From NCBI GenBank assembly GCA_011037195.1, contig JAAEAF010003063.1, forward strand, positions 1 through 64,000: DNA of 64,000 nt. The letters are read 5' to 3'. Source of the DNA: Triatoma infestans (lineage: Eukaryota; Arthropoda; Insecta; Hemiptera; Reduviidae). The position numbers were made by a program, and so were the translations under genes. Below are positions 10,201-24,000 of the stretch, in pieces (the stretch's first letter is position 1; every line of letters starts with the position of its first letter). Below the pieces are notes generated by a model. That model saw only the letters and a list, made by a program, of their open reading frames with translations. It searched no databases and had not been told where the DNA came from.

Positions 10201-13200
10201 TATTCGATTCCAATCGCTATATAAAATCTTATGATGATAAGAGCCTATAAAAAATATTATAATAAATAATATACTAATATAAGCCAGTCTTGTAAATTAT
10301 TAGTCGTTGCATTAATAATGAAAACCAGTTGAGGAAATCTACTTAATTACTAAAATTAATCTAAATAAATGATAATAAACAGAGCCTTATCTATTATAAT
10401 CACCTTGTATACGTGTTAGAGCAACATAATGTTGAACAAAAAAAAATTGAGGTTAAATGTAAATTTACTGTCAGAAAAAAAAGACATTTGTGAAACACCT
10501 TATCAACTTTCATTTAAAGGTTGTTTGTTTATCAAATATTTCTCTGAACTTGAGTTAAAAATAAACGCGTTTACAGGGAAAGTGGGTTAAAAAAAATTAA
10601 ATAATAATAATGATATTTTGGTCAGTGTAAAAGTTTGGTAATGTTTGAACAAAGATTATAGCCCTTATAGGGTTTGTTAAAAGCTGACATTTCAAATAAA
10701 CTTAGATCAAAATTGTTCTAAGTATTATTTATTGGCATGTCTGTCTAGTTCAATTGAACCAATAAGCAAAGTTGATATATATATATGACTTGATATATTG
10801 AGATATATATATATATATATAATGCAATTATTTCTCAAGAATTTTTTAATATGTTGGCCTAATTTTGTTCTCCATATTTAAATTTGGAAATTTGTTTATA
10901 ATTTAAAATATTCGATAAAATCAGAAATTAGTTTATGGTTACAAATACTTCATTTTTCTCTTTTGTTATATACTTTTTTCTGATGAACTATGTGGAAACC
11001 TTAGATCCATTTGACTCTTCATTCTAGAGCTGTCCTTGCCAGTAGAGAAAGATCTTGAAACTGATCTCCGGAATCCATATCCAATTTTTATGCCCAGTAG
11101 GCATGGATGAATTTATAGAAAAACTAGATGTTTATCTGTTGTTGACTGAAGGTATTGTTAGATATATTTTATAAGTTGATAGTACAACTTGTTAGTTACC
11201 TTTTCACTGTTCAAAAACGAGATTTATATTTATTTATTATTATTCTCAAATTTTCGTTTAATTTGCCTGAATATACATTACCATGAAAATCTTGGCTTTT
11301 ATCCTAATCATTACATTCGGTTAAGTCAAACATACTTTAAACTCTTAAAGCAATTTCGAATTTTAATTTTATTTTTATTAACTTTAATTTGATTTTCAAT
11401 TTTTGTAACTGTAGAAGTAATTCTTGCTGTACCATCTGATTGGTACATAGTTATGAGATTAGATTCAAATTTGTGAGTCAGAATGGTATTCTGTATTTAA
11501 GCTTAAGCCCATTAGTACACTAAAACTTACTGGAGTTTACATCATCTGAAGAACTACCGCTAAACTTTGTTGATATTGAGCTTGAGATATATCACTTTAA
11601 TCACATACTTTTGCTTCTTTATCCCGTAGAAAACTATATACGGCTCAGAAATGCTTTAAATAGCATTTTTTACGTTCTCTCCAGTTATGGTGTAGAACGT
11701 AGCTGGACATCGACCTCCACTACTGAAGATAATACTTCCAGTTTAGTATAATGTCTTCTTTTTTGCTCTCTGCTTACTTAATTACACTCATGTTCAGAAA
11801 TTCATTTTTAACGGAAATATCTATTTTGATGTCTTCTCAATGAGAAAGAAAAAGTGAGTTGCCTGCGTTTAAGTAAACAGCATAACTGAAAAATGAAAAG
11901 TCTATATAAACTGCATAATATTGATAATATTAGCATTATAAAACTAACTAACATTTGATATTATTCTGTTTGATAGTACCAAAGGATCCAAACAACGATT
12001 TTAGTCAAACTCTATTAACGGAAGTACCATTTTAATGATTTATAAGTTGTTTGAATTTGATAGAATCATCGTATTGTTACTCAACGTATAAAATCATTTT
12101 TACTAGCTAATTGATTTTTTTGGAAGGTTATGGGAGAGCTGGGACATTAGTAGGCTTCCATTTAAAGTACTTTTTCAGTATGTTGTTAGATAATATTAAT
12201 ATCCACTTATATAGTTTTAAGTAGAATTTAAATGAAGTGTACAAATTCCAGGTTTGAAGCATCAGTCCATTGGAAGTTGAGAAAAGCTGCAACAATGAGT
12301 TGCTCGAATCCACACCAGAATTCTTAATACAATCTTTAGTCATACATATTATATTAAATAAATCAAGCGCTAACCATAATTGTCAAGTTTTATGAAATTC
12401 TTTTCGGGCGTTTTTACTAGAAGAATGAACAACTAAAGGTCAGACATACAGTTTTCTTTCTTTACTTCTTTCTGCTTGCGAATCTTCGCTTAGGTCAATT
12501 AATTTAAATGCTCTCGCCTTTTGGTGCGAACGATCGAGATTCGATTGATGTCATTGGATCGAAATTATTCTATAACATCGTTATTCATATAACTTTATAG
12601 TGAACCTTGATTGTAAGTGCCAGAATTTATTTGACAATGAAAATCGTTGACTATAAGTACCCCCCCATAAATCAACGTCTAGTATTATGGTCTTCACTCT
12701 ACATCTGTTGCACTATAGAAGAGGAGTTGCCCTGATTTTTTAAAGTTCAGACAAATCCATATTCGTATATTTCAGCTTTATCTAATATGAAATTTAAGTG
12801 AGCGGCTTACTATATTTCATAAGAGCGAACTTAAATAAAAGCTCTTAGATTTATATAGGAAATTATTTTAGCCAAAGGTTTGAAAGGAAGTTTATCTATG
12901 TAAATCGCCAATTTATAATTATTAATCATTGAAGTGTTTTTTTTTTATCTCTTATGTACAGATATATTGTTGCAATGGCCCTCTTATTTTTATTTTAGTA
13001 ATTTATTTTTTATTGCAAATATATTTTTTGAAAGATTTTTAGATGTTATAATTGTATACATTTAAGAATATTATATTTGACGTAGTAATAAATTTTATAT
13101 TATTCAATAGAATTTGTATTAAGTAATTGCATTATTTCTTCCATTAGAATATTGAAGAGTGCATGGCCTAAACAAAATAAAAATATATAATTTATATTTA

Positions 13201-15327
13201 GTAATTGCGGCTGTCATGGCTGTTTATTAATAGATTTATTTGAAATAGTTATTCGTATTAATTTATATTTATATTATTAAATTGCTTTAGTTTATTTATG
13301 AAAGTCAAGAAAGAAATGCGAGGAACTAAGGAAGGTTTTTCTTAATGTTATTATCTATACCTTGTTACATTAGTGATAAGTTCTCTATTGTAATAACCAA
13401 GCCCTATTTTATTTCATAGGGAAATAAAAGTTTACAAGACCTTCTAAGTTGAATGTTGTTGTCTTATTAATATTACATTGAGAATATTATATTACTATTA
13501 AATATAGTTTAATTTAAAACATGAAGATAATGAGGTTTTATTTCCTCATTATCCTCTATGATGCTGTAGAAGAAAAAAATGATGTATGACTTTATTAAAA
13601 TTAAAAATCCCTCGCTTTTTAAAGTAGCACTATAATTGTAAAGTAGATAAAAAAAAATGTACTATATGAAAAAAAAAGTTTATTAGCATGTGAAAGTCTG
13701 AACTATTATGAAGATTCATTATTTATGAATATTATATTTATCGAGCATTGAAGTTGAGAAAAGTTGTAGCTAATAGTTGTAGATAATATTTATCTATTTT
13801 TTAAATTTATTTTCTTAACATTTCTGCATGATAACTGATTGCTTATACATTTTTCATTCTAATGTTAGATATGAATATATTTGCATATTTAAGAATGATA
13901 CGTCAGCAAAACTTTAACTTATTTCCAAAAATACAATATAGAACAAGTATTTTACAAAATATTTGAAATTAAGAGATAGCTCATATTAATCGAATGAGAA
14001 ATATAAGAAAAAATGTTTAATTTCTTTTTGTCAAACATGTTTTACTTTAATTCTGCGAGTAAAGGTGTAATTTTATTTTAAATTCAGTTAAATTTTGTTT
14101 GACTAAAACCTTTTTTTTAAAAATAGTATATTAGATGACGAAAGTATTCTTAGTAGCTTTATATATAAATTCATGTTTATTTTATCATTAATAATCAGTT
14201 TTTGTTCTCTTCAGAATTTCTTGCAAAAAGAATGCTAGATTATAATTCTTTAGCAATCAGATCTTATTTGGTTCCTTCCATTTTTGGCTACATATATATA
14301 TATGTAACAATAGTTAAATATTCTGGTTGTGTCACCATTTCCATCTGTTTTAGTACATAAATTGTATTATCATGACATTATGGCTGGGGACAATTATAAA
14401 AGAATTCGTTATTTATTTTTATTTATTTAAAGATTTTTTTTTTGTTTTTAAATTTCTGCGTTGTTGTTATATGGTACGGGGGGTTGCATTCAATTAAACA
14501 TGTATATTATCTGATAAAAGGTTCGGAGAAAATTGCGCCACAACTGCCTTTATTTTTGAAGTATAATGGTTTAAACTAGTTATTTTTTTTTTTTTGGCTA
14601 TACATGTATAAAGAAAATTAAAAAAACTAATCGATGCAGCTTTAAATCTTGTCTCTCTTAATCACAGAATAATTGTATTGCCAAAAATTCACTTCTGCTT
14701 TGGCACAAAACTAATATACTTCTGTTGAATATGTGAATGGATAAAATCCTAATATACTTCTATTTCATATAATTTATAGAACTAAGAGCGCCGAATTAAT
14801 GAGCTCTTAGATATGAAAAATTAAAAACTATAAGACAAAGGGCAACTATTTAATTAATTTTGTCTTGTTTTGAAGCTATATATATATAAAAAAAAAAAAT
14901 GCTTAGTGATTTTCAGCAATATGGGACAGACTTTTAAAAATTTGTTGTACTGCTATAATTGACTTTAGAGATTTTCGTTGTGCCATAAGCAAATATTGTC
15001 TGTAAAATTAGGAAAGCCATTAGCAATTATTACTGGTGAAATAGTGTCCAGTACTTCATTAGTATTAACAGCGTACATATCTAATTAAATTAACTCGATT
15101 ATTGAATATCATGTAATGAAGTGGTTCAATTTTATTATTCCATTAGTTTCGTATTAGATGAACTATTAGAAGTGATGAAATAGAATTCAAAACAGTTCTT
15201 ATTTATTCACCAGTTGATGTGAAACCCCAAATAAATAATAAACTATAATTTCAAAAATAATTGCTATAAGATTGCATAAATCTTAATTAAAAAGTTTTTT
15301 GAAATAATTAATTTTTTGGCGTATCAG
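7234..15327. other. Eight-kilobase AT-rich region between RUNDC1 and the first visible APC exon
   Basis: It starts with the RUNDC1 3' UTR (AATAAA at 7392 and about 7750). Beyond that I find no exon of a known family on either strand. Features are AT microsatellites (about 10780-10820), a foldback repeat at 9935-10128, and unassigned sequence. I looked for the N-terminal coiled-coil exon of APC, for example the 'WYYAQLQ' motif, and did not see it. The region may be the first APC intron or intergenic. Confidence 0.5.
9935..10128. repeat. Foldback element: 52-bp inverted arms around a 90-bp loop
   Basis: The left arm 9935-9986 and right arm 10077-10128 are reverse complements with about five mismatches, including 'gtggtcatcgaccg' facing 'cggtcgatgaccac'. 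The right arm is preceded by 'tgatgatgggcgaacgcccg', a signature seen in dispersed foldback repeats of many animals. There is no coding capacity. It is likely a MITE or foldback transposon relic. Confidence 0.65.
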
Positions 15328-18300
15328 GATGTTATTGGGACGCGTTGGAGTAAGGAGCAGGGAGCTTCGCCCGAAGCTAAAGAACAAGAGGATACTTCCA
15401 CTAACATAGTAAGTATTTTATATGATATAAATTAATTATTGCTAACTTTTATGTGCAATAGGATTAATTACAATATTTATTCAGTTTTACTTAGACCAAA
15501 CATGCAGTTTTACGTCTTAGACTTTCTTTGCATGAGTCATAAACTTGTTAGCCTCTATTTTGTTTAATTAAATATAACATATTTTTATTAAATATAGCTC
15601 CTATTAAAACGCGATTGTAATTTCATCTCTTCTCAAATGATTCATTTATGCTACGTTGTAAATTTCAACATAAATGTCCTATAATTATGTTTTGTTATTT
15701 CTGTATGCCATTTACTGGAATTCTACAAATTTGTGTTCTATGTGAATTTGTAGTATAAAGAACGTGAATTTGCACCCAAAAAAGGAACGCTTAATTTAAA
15801 AAAAACCTTCTTCTTCTTATGTAATTACTCCAAAAAAAAAAAAAAATAGTGTCCTTTTGTGACAGATTGTTATTTTCCAGGGAAATGAGCGGCCTCTTAA
15901 ACTCTTGGGTCCACAGAATACCATGTGCCATAGTACTGCAACTGTGAACTCTAAACCGGTAAGATTTTTGATTTAATAAAAAAAAAAAAATAAATCGTGC
16001 TGCTATTTTTTTCTAATATTGTGTGAGAACATTTTATATTTTTCGCTTGCTTTTACAATAATTACAACTGATATGCATTACAATAGGAAAATTGGTTAGT
16101 TTTTTTCTATGGAGGTTTCAGATAAGTTTCTTGTCTCAGTTTCAGTGTGGCACATGGCCATATGGTAGGAGATTAATGTAAGGAGATTAATACAAGAGTT
16201 ATCGCTTTGGTGTTCAGGTTTATTTGGGTGTATCTGGATTGAATGTTTTCGTCATTTTTGTAATCAAGCTTCTGTGACTGAAGATTAGATTGAAGTGCAA
16301 GGACTGTGAGAACAAGTGAAGAAGGAATTGCAATACCGAAAGTGCGGTTTTAATGCGATTGTATAAATTCTTTGGTGGAGGGGTATTAAGACACTTCTAG
16401 GAGACGAGAGAGAGGAGATTCTGAGAATTAAAATTCAATTGCATGCACACTTACAACAAGTATTGTGACTGTCAGCGCACCCCATTGATGATGTTTCAAT
16501 GAATCATTACAGTTTTTCATTTTTAGAAGTTTTGAACAGAAAAATCTTTCATTTTTTCGTTTTAATATATAGGTTATGTACAACATATGATTTCTTTAGT
16601 CCCAATATTATTTCCATAGAATTGAAATATGCGAAAAATATTTTATATTATTCATAGAACTTACGCATTGCAATAATTTTGCTAATTAAAAGTAATTATT
16701 TCAACAAATTTTATTTTATATTTTATTTAAAATTAATTTTTTAAGGGTATGTGCGATGGAGGCCTCAGTTACAGCTACAGTTATAGCAGTGAACAATTGG
16801 GCACCAAAGTGGAAATGGTATACAACTTGCTTAGCATGCTTGGTACTCATGATCGAGCAGAAATGACTTCTACCTTATTGGCGATGAGCAGTTCACCAGA
16901 CAGTTGCAAAGCTATGAGGCAATCAGGTATAGGTTTTATTTTTTTGTTATTTATTTCCAGGGTAGCGATTACCACACCTTCATTGCCCAGCTTTGTTTTA
17001 AGTACATGATTATTAAGGTTGAGAGTAGGTTATGAATATTAAAGCATTAGGAAATGTTCATGAAAAATCAGCTTCCGTCTAAACAAAATCAACAAGTGTA
17101 GAGCGCGACAGAAACAAAGTTGAAGTCAACTCTCTACACAATTTGATAGCCCTACTCTGATTATTGGGCGAGATCCTAACCCGGTCAGGAACATTAATGT
17201 GCCTGCTGCGATGCATAAAATCTAAAGGTGTCTTGAAGAAATAGGAATATTTATAAGCAAATTTTTACAATTTACTTTTAAAGAAGACTACTCAGAGAAT
17301 CAGATAAAAATTAATTCATTATAAACATATTCTAGTTCACTGTACTTGTGATGTGAAATGAGAGATTCAGACAATGTTTGACAATATTTGACGTTTGATA
17401 ACGATCGTTTCGGAGTCATTCAATATTATCCACTTTATCTATCATTACAATGTTTACATAAACTTGATAAACCAGAGCCTGATATTGGAAGAGCATTCGA
17501 GCCAACCAAAAGATGAATGATTTGACAGATATAATGTTTGATATTTTACAACAATCTGATAAAAAAAATATCATTTTTTTGTGTCCCTCTCCCCCACAAT
17601 GAATTGGCAAGTAATATTGCAGCTAATTGCTCACTTTACTTCAGGTTGTCTATCTCTGCTTGTACAATTGGTTCATTCGAGTGGTGAGAGCAGTGTAGTC
17701 AGACAGCGTGCAGCGCAGGCACTTCGGAACATGGTACTATGTCATAGCGATGATAAAAGAGGCCGAAGAGAAGCACGAGTACTCAGGCTTCTAGATCAGA
17801 TTATTGCCTATACAGATCTACTGCAGGATGATCCTCAGTCTCATACAGGTTAAACTTCTTTTTTACATTTATAGACTGCCTTGTCTCTTTTTCTTATCTA
17901 AATGAATATTTTTTATTTTATTTATTATACATCAATTTTCCATACATTTTATGTTTTATTGAATGAGCAGAAGAAGCTCATCCTGGACCTGCAATAGCTG
18001 CATTAATGAAATTATCCTTTGATGAAGAACATCGTCTTGCTATGTGTCAGCTTGGTGCTCTGTATGTCGTCGCTAGGCTTGTTCAGGTGGTGCTTTATTT
18101 TATAACTTTTTAAAAAAAAATTAAATTGAAAGTAATTTATAATTGCATTTGTCTTTATTAGGTTGAAGCTGGTTATAATCTAGACTGTTGCATCACGTTA
18201 AAACGATACGCTGGTATGGCTCTTACAAATTTGACATTTGGTGATGGAAATAACAAAGCATTGCTTTGTTCAATGAAACCATTCATGACAGCTTTGGTTG

Positions 18301-21018
18301 CTCAGCTTTCATCTACTAGCGAAGATCTTACTCAGGTAATTAATTAATCATATAATATTCTCCAAAAATGTTCTAGATAAAATCTATACTTTATCTCATT
18401 TTAAATCATAAATCAATTGTGTCAATAAGAATAACATTATGAATAAATTTGTATTAAAAAAGAAAAATCTACTCAGAATACAATACTGACAAATTTTCTC
18501 AAAGTTGCCCCCTTACAAAAATATAGTGATAGGGGGATACATCATTGATTTGCACTCATGACAGTAGTATTTGAATGTAATTATATGCAGAACTAGGCGA
18601 CAGTGCCTAGGCTACATGTATTCCACATATTTGAAATCTAACCTCGAAGATTCCCCAGAACACCCTAAGATCATTTTTTCCCGAAAAATGTTTCAAATGG
18701 AAGTGAAAGATTTATCTGATATTTTATCTGCCATAGCATAAAACATTTATATCTAATGCAATTAACTTTCCAAGTTTTAAGAAAATTGTAAGCTACGTTT
18801 GAGATATTTCTTAGTCTAACTAGTCTCTTTACCCTTTATATGCTACTTAAATGCGATGTTTAAAAAAAATCATAGAGTTAAATAAACTATACGAAAAGTG
18901 GAGTAAAGTTGCGTTTCCGGTTGATCGATATTGATCGAAATCTTCGTCAGATGCGATGGAATACCACGTTTATGCTCCCCGCGATTTTTTCGTACAGATA
19001 CGCATGCATGCACAGGACCATTCGCTAAACACATTTTCTTCGTACCTAGGTTGCTTCAAAATAAATATATTTCAGTTAAAAACACAATTTCAAAAATCGC
19101 AGTACTTTCTCATTCAATAGTAAGAGACAAAAAAAACAAAAATTGAATTTATCTTCTGTCTTTTACATTACTTAGGCTTAAGAAAAAGTATTGCAATCAT
19201 AAAAAATTTTCGAGTTTTTTTTTCCACCAGGATAATTAAAAATTATTTGTTGATAACCAAATTAGAAAATAATGTGTTTAATGAAAGGAATGTGTTTTGT
19301 TTACTCAGAAAAAAAAGATCGCACAAATTCAAATTTAATATCCAGAATATCTGACATGAAAAGTTTTCGTAAAAAAAAAAAAAAGTCAACCGAAGTGTAA
19401 AATTAAACATTTACCACTTTCACAATGTTGCGGCAACTAAATAATTTTTAAAAAATTCCATTTTTACCGGTAACTTTGTGAGTTGCAATGATGAGAATTG
19501 CAGCTTTGGCAAAATCATGTGAGTGTTCCACTTTCTTTTCTTTTTTTTGAAATTACTTTATTGAAACTTACTTAAAATTCATATTTAACTATTATTTCTT
19601 AAGGTTTGTTTCATAATTTCTTCAGATATTTTTTCATACGATTGAAACACCATCAATGCACGGAGTACTATAGCTTGCTTTTAGAATTTGCTCTCAATAA
19701 TAAGCCCTTAATTGAAGGAACAGGTTAGGTTCTTGTCTTTCCTTATATCTCGACAAGTGTATGAAAACAAAGCTTCTACTTCTTCAATCTATTGTCGCAG
19801 AGGCTGGCAAGTTTGAACTATATCTAAAGACTAAACGATCAAACCGATTGTAGATGCATTGTAATAGGTACTTCGGCCGCAGAAGATGTAGTTCATATTG
19901 CTCGCTTCCATCTATTTTTCTCATCTTTTTTATTCGGAATAAATAAATTTCTATATTACGCCTTCAGACGTGTATCTTATATGTTAACTTTAGGTGACTG
20001 CAAGCGTATTGAGAAACTTATCTTGGAGAGCTGATGCTACAAGTAAACAAGCGTTACGTGAAGTCGGCTCTGTACCGGCACTTATGAGAGCTGCTATGTC
20101 TGCCACAAGAGAACCTACACTGAAATCTGTTCTTTCTGCGTTATGGAATCTTTCAGCGCATTGTAATGTCAATAAGGTTTGTATTTTTAATGAACTTGTA
20201 TTTTTTTTTTTTTTTTTTTTTAGCCATTTGATTATTGTAGCAATATTTTCCTTTTTAGGTTGACATATGTGGTGTAGAAGGTGCACTGCAGTATCTTGTT
20301 GAAATGTTAAATTACCAATCTGCTTCGAAAACCTTAGCTGTAGTGGAAAATGCAGGTGGTATACTAAGAAACATTTCAAGCCATATTGCAGTGAGGGAAG
20401 ATTACAGGTTAATTTTTTTTGCCATATATAATGAATATAAGATAATTTAATTAAAAATATAAAAATTAAAAAATTAACTTTTTTATCTCCATAGGAAAGT
20501 CTTGAGAGAACACAACTGTCTGGCAGTTCTTCTTCGACAATTACAATCTGCCAGCCTAACTGTAGTTTCCAACGCTTGTGGCACGCTTTGGAATCTGTCA
20601 GCTAGATGTGGAGTTGATCAACGAGCTTTGGTGTCTTTAGGAGCTGTACCTATGCTTACATCGTTGGCACATTCAAGACATCGTATGATTGCAATGGGTG
20701 CTTCAGCAGCATTAAAGAATCTGCTTCCGGTCAGATTAGCTCAGCAACAACAACAAACACCAGCTGGTAAGTATTTCATCATTTTTGTTATTCATTTATT
20801 ATTTTACAATACTTGTAAATTATATTTAGAGTATCATATCTCTAAAACTGTTGCGGCCATTTCTGAAAATTCTTCAATTCTTTATAGGAGGAGCAACATT
20901 GCTTGTACGTAAGAGACGCGCTTTAGAAGCAGAACTGAATAGTTCACTTGCTGAAACCTGTGATAACATTGAACCATGCCCAACTTGGGAAGCTGATAGA
21001 GATGTAGCAACAACTCAG
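15328..21018 (+). CDS. Apc: APC exons 1-10 as seen: N-terminal linker and armadillo-repeat domain
   Basis: Exons: 15328-15408, 15881-15958, 16746-16926, 17645-17848, 17971-18086, 18162-18335, 19994-20176, 20259-20407, 20495-20766, 20888-21018. Exons 1-2 encode an unconserved linker (from DVIGTRWSKEQGASPEAKE). From 16746 the match to animal APC is strong: 'GTKVEMVYNLLSMLGTH', 'LLAMSSSPDSCKAMRQSG', 'SDDKRGRREARVLRLL', 'MKLSFDEEHRLAM', 'LKRYAGMALTNLTFGD', 'SVLRNLSWRAD', 'TLKSVLSALWNLSAHC', 'GGILRNISS', 'VSNACGTLWNLSAR', 'HRMIAMGASAALKNLL'. This superhelical domain binds partners such as Asef and AMER1. The last exon ends the domain with the 'VRKRRALEAELN' segment conserved in APC. Confidence 0.93.
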
Positions 21019-24000
21019 GTTAGTTAAATTCAGTATTAAAAATAAAATTGAAATGAGATATGAACTGCATACAGATGAACTAACATTTTCCATATTAATT
21101 TTAACCATCTTTGATTTAAATATTTATAATGCACATTATATTTTATAGCAATAAGACATAAGGAAATATTCTATGTTAAGGAAAAGCTCGACTTCGCTTT
21201 AATAATATATAGAACATCGTCGAAACTCCTGGAAAATATTTGAATTCAATTCGGAAAATCAGTGCAACGCGATTGGGATAAGAATATTGCTGATCCGATG
21301 AGACAGTGATACATTTGAGCTTTCTATTAGGAAAGGGAAAGGCACAGAAGAGAGCTCTAAAGTATTTAGATTATATCAGTCTTGTGCTTAACATAATTTA
21401 TTCGATACATCTTGCTAGGCGCTATTATATATATGAATAATTCTGTTTATAACTTTGATTCCAATAACGTTTGTTTGTTATGTGATTTAAAATCGCCAGA
21501 CAATCTGTTACTCAATAAATAAACAATATCTATAACTTCTGTAATCAGTCAGTTAAAATAAGAAGTTTTGTCCTTTCAGAAATTTAGAAGATACCTGTTC
21601 TGGTTTCTTGGTTTTATCATTTCGCTTTTATTGTTTATTTGTAATAGTTTATTTTTATTTGCTAATATATACATAAAGTAGTAAACAAGGCAAACTTCTT
21701 GCCAATGGAGTATTTCTTGTGCAGAAATAAATAAATATTCGATAAATCTTTTTGATAAATTTTGTTCTAAGGGGGGTTAAACATTATCTTATATCATCAT
21801 ATACAATCTTCAACTTAATGGTTAGAGTATATCAATGGGAGCTAAAATTTTTAAATAAAATTACTTTTCGAAAAATATGTCAATTAATAACGCACCAAAA
21901 ATCAGAAATCGCAGAAGCCCAAACTTGATGTCATGTTTGAGTATCATCATCTCATCCCATACGAAGGTTTGTTTCAAAATCTGCGATTTCCTTATTTTTT
22001 CGAAAAAGACTTGAAGGATTTCCTTTTTGTACATATTGAGATCTATTATTTTTATTTATTCTGGTGTAACCTCAATATCAGGATTTGCTCTGAAGGGCTA
22101 ATTCAAAATAATGGAAGGTATAAAAAAAGAAGAAGATATAAATCTTGAGATGTATAATGACATTTCAGTACAATGAATGGTTCCCCATACGATGGTAATT
22201 AAGGGAACTGGGAAAAGGGTTAGCTCAGTGGTAACGCTCTGGACTGGCAATAACGCGCTGAACTGGCAACGCGGAGTTAGGTCTCGGGTTCGAATCCAGC
22301 ATGCTGCCTTTAGATTTTCTCTTCCTGTGGGAGCCCCTACAGCTCACTGTCCGGTGATGAGCATTGTTGTTTGTAGCTAGGGAACGCTGCTCAGAGGATG
22401 GCAATGCACTGAGAAGGCTCCGGGGAGCACAATAGATCTTTCAGGACTCAGTGCATACCTCCTTAAAAAAAAAAAATCATTTTTACTGGTTTATTTCGTA
22501 AAATGTTTTCATTTTTTTTATAAAACCACTTATCTGGCGCATAGACCGTCCTTTGTAGAAGTTTTTAATATAATACAAACTAGATCAATGACAGGTAAAT
22601 ACCTATTTTAAAAAAACATGTGTTTTAGAGTATCTTGATATTTTTTTCATATAGGAAGGTTATTAGAAGTAATTAGGACAAATTTAATTTCAATTAGTCT
22701 CATTTGTTTATTTCTTTAAAGGTTAATTATTATGTTTACTGTTAACCGCAAATAATGGGAAGTTAATCAATAAGTTTTTCTATAAATAAGATAATATCTA
22801 TTTTAAAAGTGTATAAAAAAATGGCTCGATTATTAGTCGTAATAAAAAATATTTTTAATAATTTCTTTAGTCCACATAATCACTTTATAGAAATAGGAGA
22901 AGAGATGATTGATGTAAGTTAAACATACAGAACAGTTTGCAAAAAATTGTTAAAAATGTGATATTTTCAGTCTTTTGAATCATGGACAGTCATTGAATAA
23001 TTATTGAATTTTTAAGGTAAATTGGAAGAAACGACGAAAACAGAGTTAAATGATTTTGGTCTGAGTGATGAATGTAATTTTTTTTAGTTTTATTCATGTT
23101 ATTAGTTGCTCATTGAATCCTGCACTAATTGTTTTATTTAGGTAAACAAGGATGATTGTGATCAAATCAATCATTCAGTGCAACAGATGACATTAGAAGA
23201 AGCCACAGAACAACCAGTTAATTATAGTCTTAAGTTAGTATATTTTTAATTTGTTGTACTATTTAAAAACTTGTTTTAAATGTTATATTTCTTTTAGATT
23301 TACATGTACTGATAAATATTTACTTTCTAATCCAAACAGGTATTGCGAAGGTGAAACAAAAGGAAATGATGCGGATAATGATGCAGTTAACTATAGTATT
23401 AAGTTTAAGGAAGCAGATGGTTCTGAACAGAAGGTAGTTTTATTTGTTCGTTATGAAGTATTTTTTATTAGCTAAATAGGGATTCTCTTATAATCTTGTG
23501 TTTGTTTTAGACATATACTTCATGCTTTAAAGAGGCTGTAGTTCCTGAAGGAGATTATGCAGAAACTGATTTAGATCAATTGACTGATTACAGTTTAAGA
23601 TATAATGAGGAAGAGCAAACAGAACAGTTACCTGATTCCAGTAATGCATCAATTAATAAAGTGAGAATACTTCATTTATAACGAATTGAACTTTATTAAC
23701 TGATTAACTAGAAAATTGGGGTTCAATTGAGGCATAGGATAATTTGTCTTCTTTGGACGGGTCTTCACTGGCGGCTAGAGTGGGCTGAGACTGTCTTCAG
23801 AGGAGAGTTGCTTAACATCGCTGCAGTGGATTTTAGTGTGGATGTCTTCTAATAATGTAAGCTGTGGAGGATGGCTTTCATTGCTTCGATTTTTCAATCA
23901 CCAACATTTTTAGTCACGTCAGAATTCCTGATCTAGATGGCCTGCTACCACTACACGTCTACTTTCAAAATGAGACTAGGAAGCTTGCTCTAAGGCTGAA

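Noticed and set aside
19990..20379. Minus-strand 129-codon ORF
   Set aside because: It is the antisense of two APC armadillo exons plus the intron between them; the plus strand has the conserved protein.
22214..22300. Possible tRNA gene with perfect A and B boxes
   Set aside because: The spacing between the boxes is too long because of an internal duplication, no cloverleaf closes, and the sequence continues into a body shared with other SINE copies.
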